A stretch of 6,864 bases of DNA, from assembly GCA_021802375.1 (NCBI GenBank), contig JAKAAL010000220.1, positions 1-6,864 on the forward strand. The letters are read 5' to 3'. A program made the translations under genes and the position numbers. Each line of letters opens with the position of its first letter. Positions within the stretch are counted from its first letter, which is position 1. Of the stretch, positions 6,384 to 6,864 are shown piece by piece. The notes below the pieces were generated by a model. It saw nothing but the letters and a program-made list of their open reading frames with translations. It ran no database searches and was not told the origin of the DNA. Source of the stretch: Bacillota bacterium (GTDB lineage: Bacteria > Bacillota_E > Sulfobacillia > Sulfobacillales > Sulfobacillaceae).

Positions 6384-6864
6384 ATGGTCGAAACAGTTGT
6401 AGAAGACACGTATTGCGAGGCATTTCCGGCGTGGGTCAGCCGCATCGTAATTAGTGCCGAGACCATAGAATGGGCCCGTCATGCGGCCACCAGCGCCGTT
6501 GGGTTTGCAACCTCCGTGATTGGCTGTGGCATCGAAGCAGGAATTGAAAAGGCTCCGGTGACAGCGCCGGATGAAAGACCGGCCGTCGCCGTCATCTTTG
6601 CTGGGATGAAAAAAGATTCCGTGGCTAAGGCCGTTGCCACACGGGTGGGACAATGTGTATTAACCTGTGCCACAACGAGTGCCTACGACGGCCATCGCGA
6701 CCGGACTGATGGCATCACTTTCGCTTTGGGAAAATCCTTGCGGTATTTTGGGGACGGTTATCAAATGTCCAAAGTTATCGCAGGGCGTCGAATATGGCGG
6801 ATTCCTGTAATGGATGGGGAGTTTGTCGTAGATGACATGATGACCGTCAGCCCGGGTGTCGCGG
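6384..6864 (+). CDS. fhcD: Formylmethanofuran:H4MPT formyltransferase (Ftr/FhcD), 5' part, cut by window edge
   Basis: The enzyme transfers a formyl group reversibly between formylmethanofuran and tetrahydromethanopterin. The first 160 residues are present, about half of the usual 295-310, with no frame break. Recognisable blocks: EDTYCEAFPAW (7-17), SRIVISAET (19-27), GFATSVIGCGIEAGIE (40-55), RVGQCVLTCATTSAYDG (87-103), LRYFGDGYQMSK (119-130) and WRIPVMDGEF (138-147). These are very close to archaeal Ftr and bacterial FhcD and leave little doubt. The ATG start has GGAGG (6371-6375) 8 nt upstream and follows fhcA by 44 nt in the same direction, so it belongs to the same operon. The missing FhcC subunit would be expected beyond the right edge. 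Confidence 0.95.
   Translation, partial: MVETVVEDTYCEAFPAWVSRIVISAETIEWARHAATSAVGFATSVIGCGIEAGIEKAPVTAPDERPAVAVIFAGMKKDSVAKAVATRVGQCVLTCATTSAYDGHRDRTDGITFALGKSLRYFGDGYQMSKVIAGRRIWRIPVMDGEFVVDDMMTVSPGVA

Overview
The window reads as bacterial chromosomal DNA of moderate GC. It carries a transporter gene on the left and, on the right, an operon for archaeal-type C1 metabolism linked to methanofuran and tetrahydromethanopterin (H4MPT). Strong Shine-Dalgarno sequences (AAGGGAGG, AAAGGAGG), several GTG/TTG starts and compact spacing suggest a Gram-positive lineage, perhaps an acidophile such as Sulfobacillus. That placement is an inference from style, not a database result.

Layout, all genes on the + strand. 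Positions 1-345 hold no gene I can support. A promoter with a perfect TATAAT box (346-374) precedes a 127-nt leader and a 12-helix major facilitator transporter (508-1887), closed by a strong rho-independent terminator (1942-1986). About 1.07 kb (1987-3050) follows with no recognisable gene, RNA or promoter. Then comes a tight four-gene cluster that runs off the right edge: a divergent PanB/ketopantoate hydroxymethyltransferase homologue (3062-3946), a short FhcB/FwdB-like protein (3982-4938), an FhcA/FwdA-type amidohydrolase (4951-6339) and the first half of FhcD/Ftr, formylmethanofuran:H4MPT formyltransferase (6384 to the edge).

How the genes probably work together. FhcD moves a formyl group between H4MPT and a methanofuran-type carrier, and FhcA hydrolyses formylmethanofuran to formate. 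FhcB is the relic of the molybdenum/tungsten subunit of archaeal formylmethanofuran dehydrogenase; it lacks the metal-ligand motif, so the complex should be a formyltransferase/hydrolase and not a CO2-fixing dehydrogenase. FhcC is not in the window and would be expected downstream. The unusual part is the PanB-like gene leading the operon. PanB enzymes exchange a one-carbon unit between methylene-tetrahydrofolate (or its H4MPT analogue) and a 2-oxo acid, so this gene may link the H4MPT C1 pool to a carbon skeleton. FhcA lacks the usual C-terminal extension, and FhcB keeps an N-terminal Cys cluster, so the complex looks compact and atypical. The transporter is separated from the operon by a terminator and 1 kb, so no functional link can be claimed.
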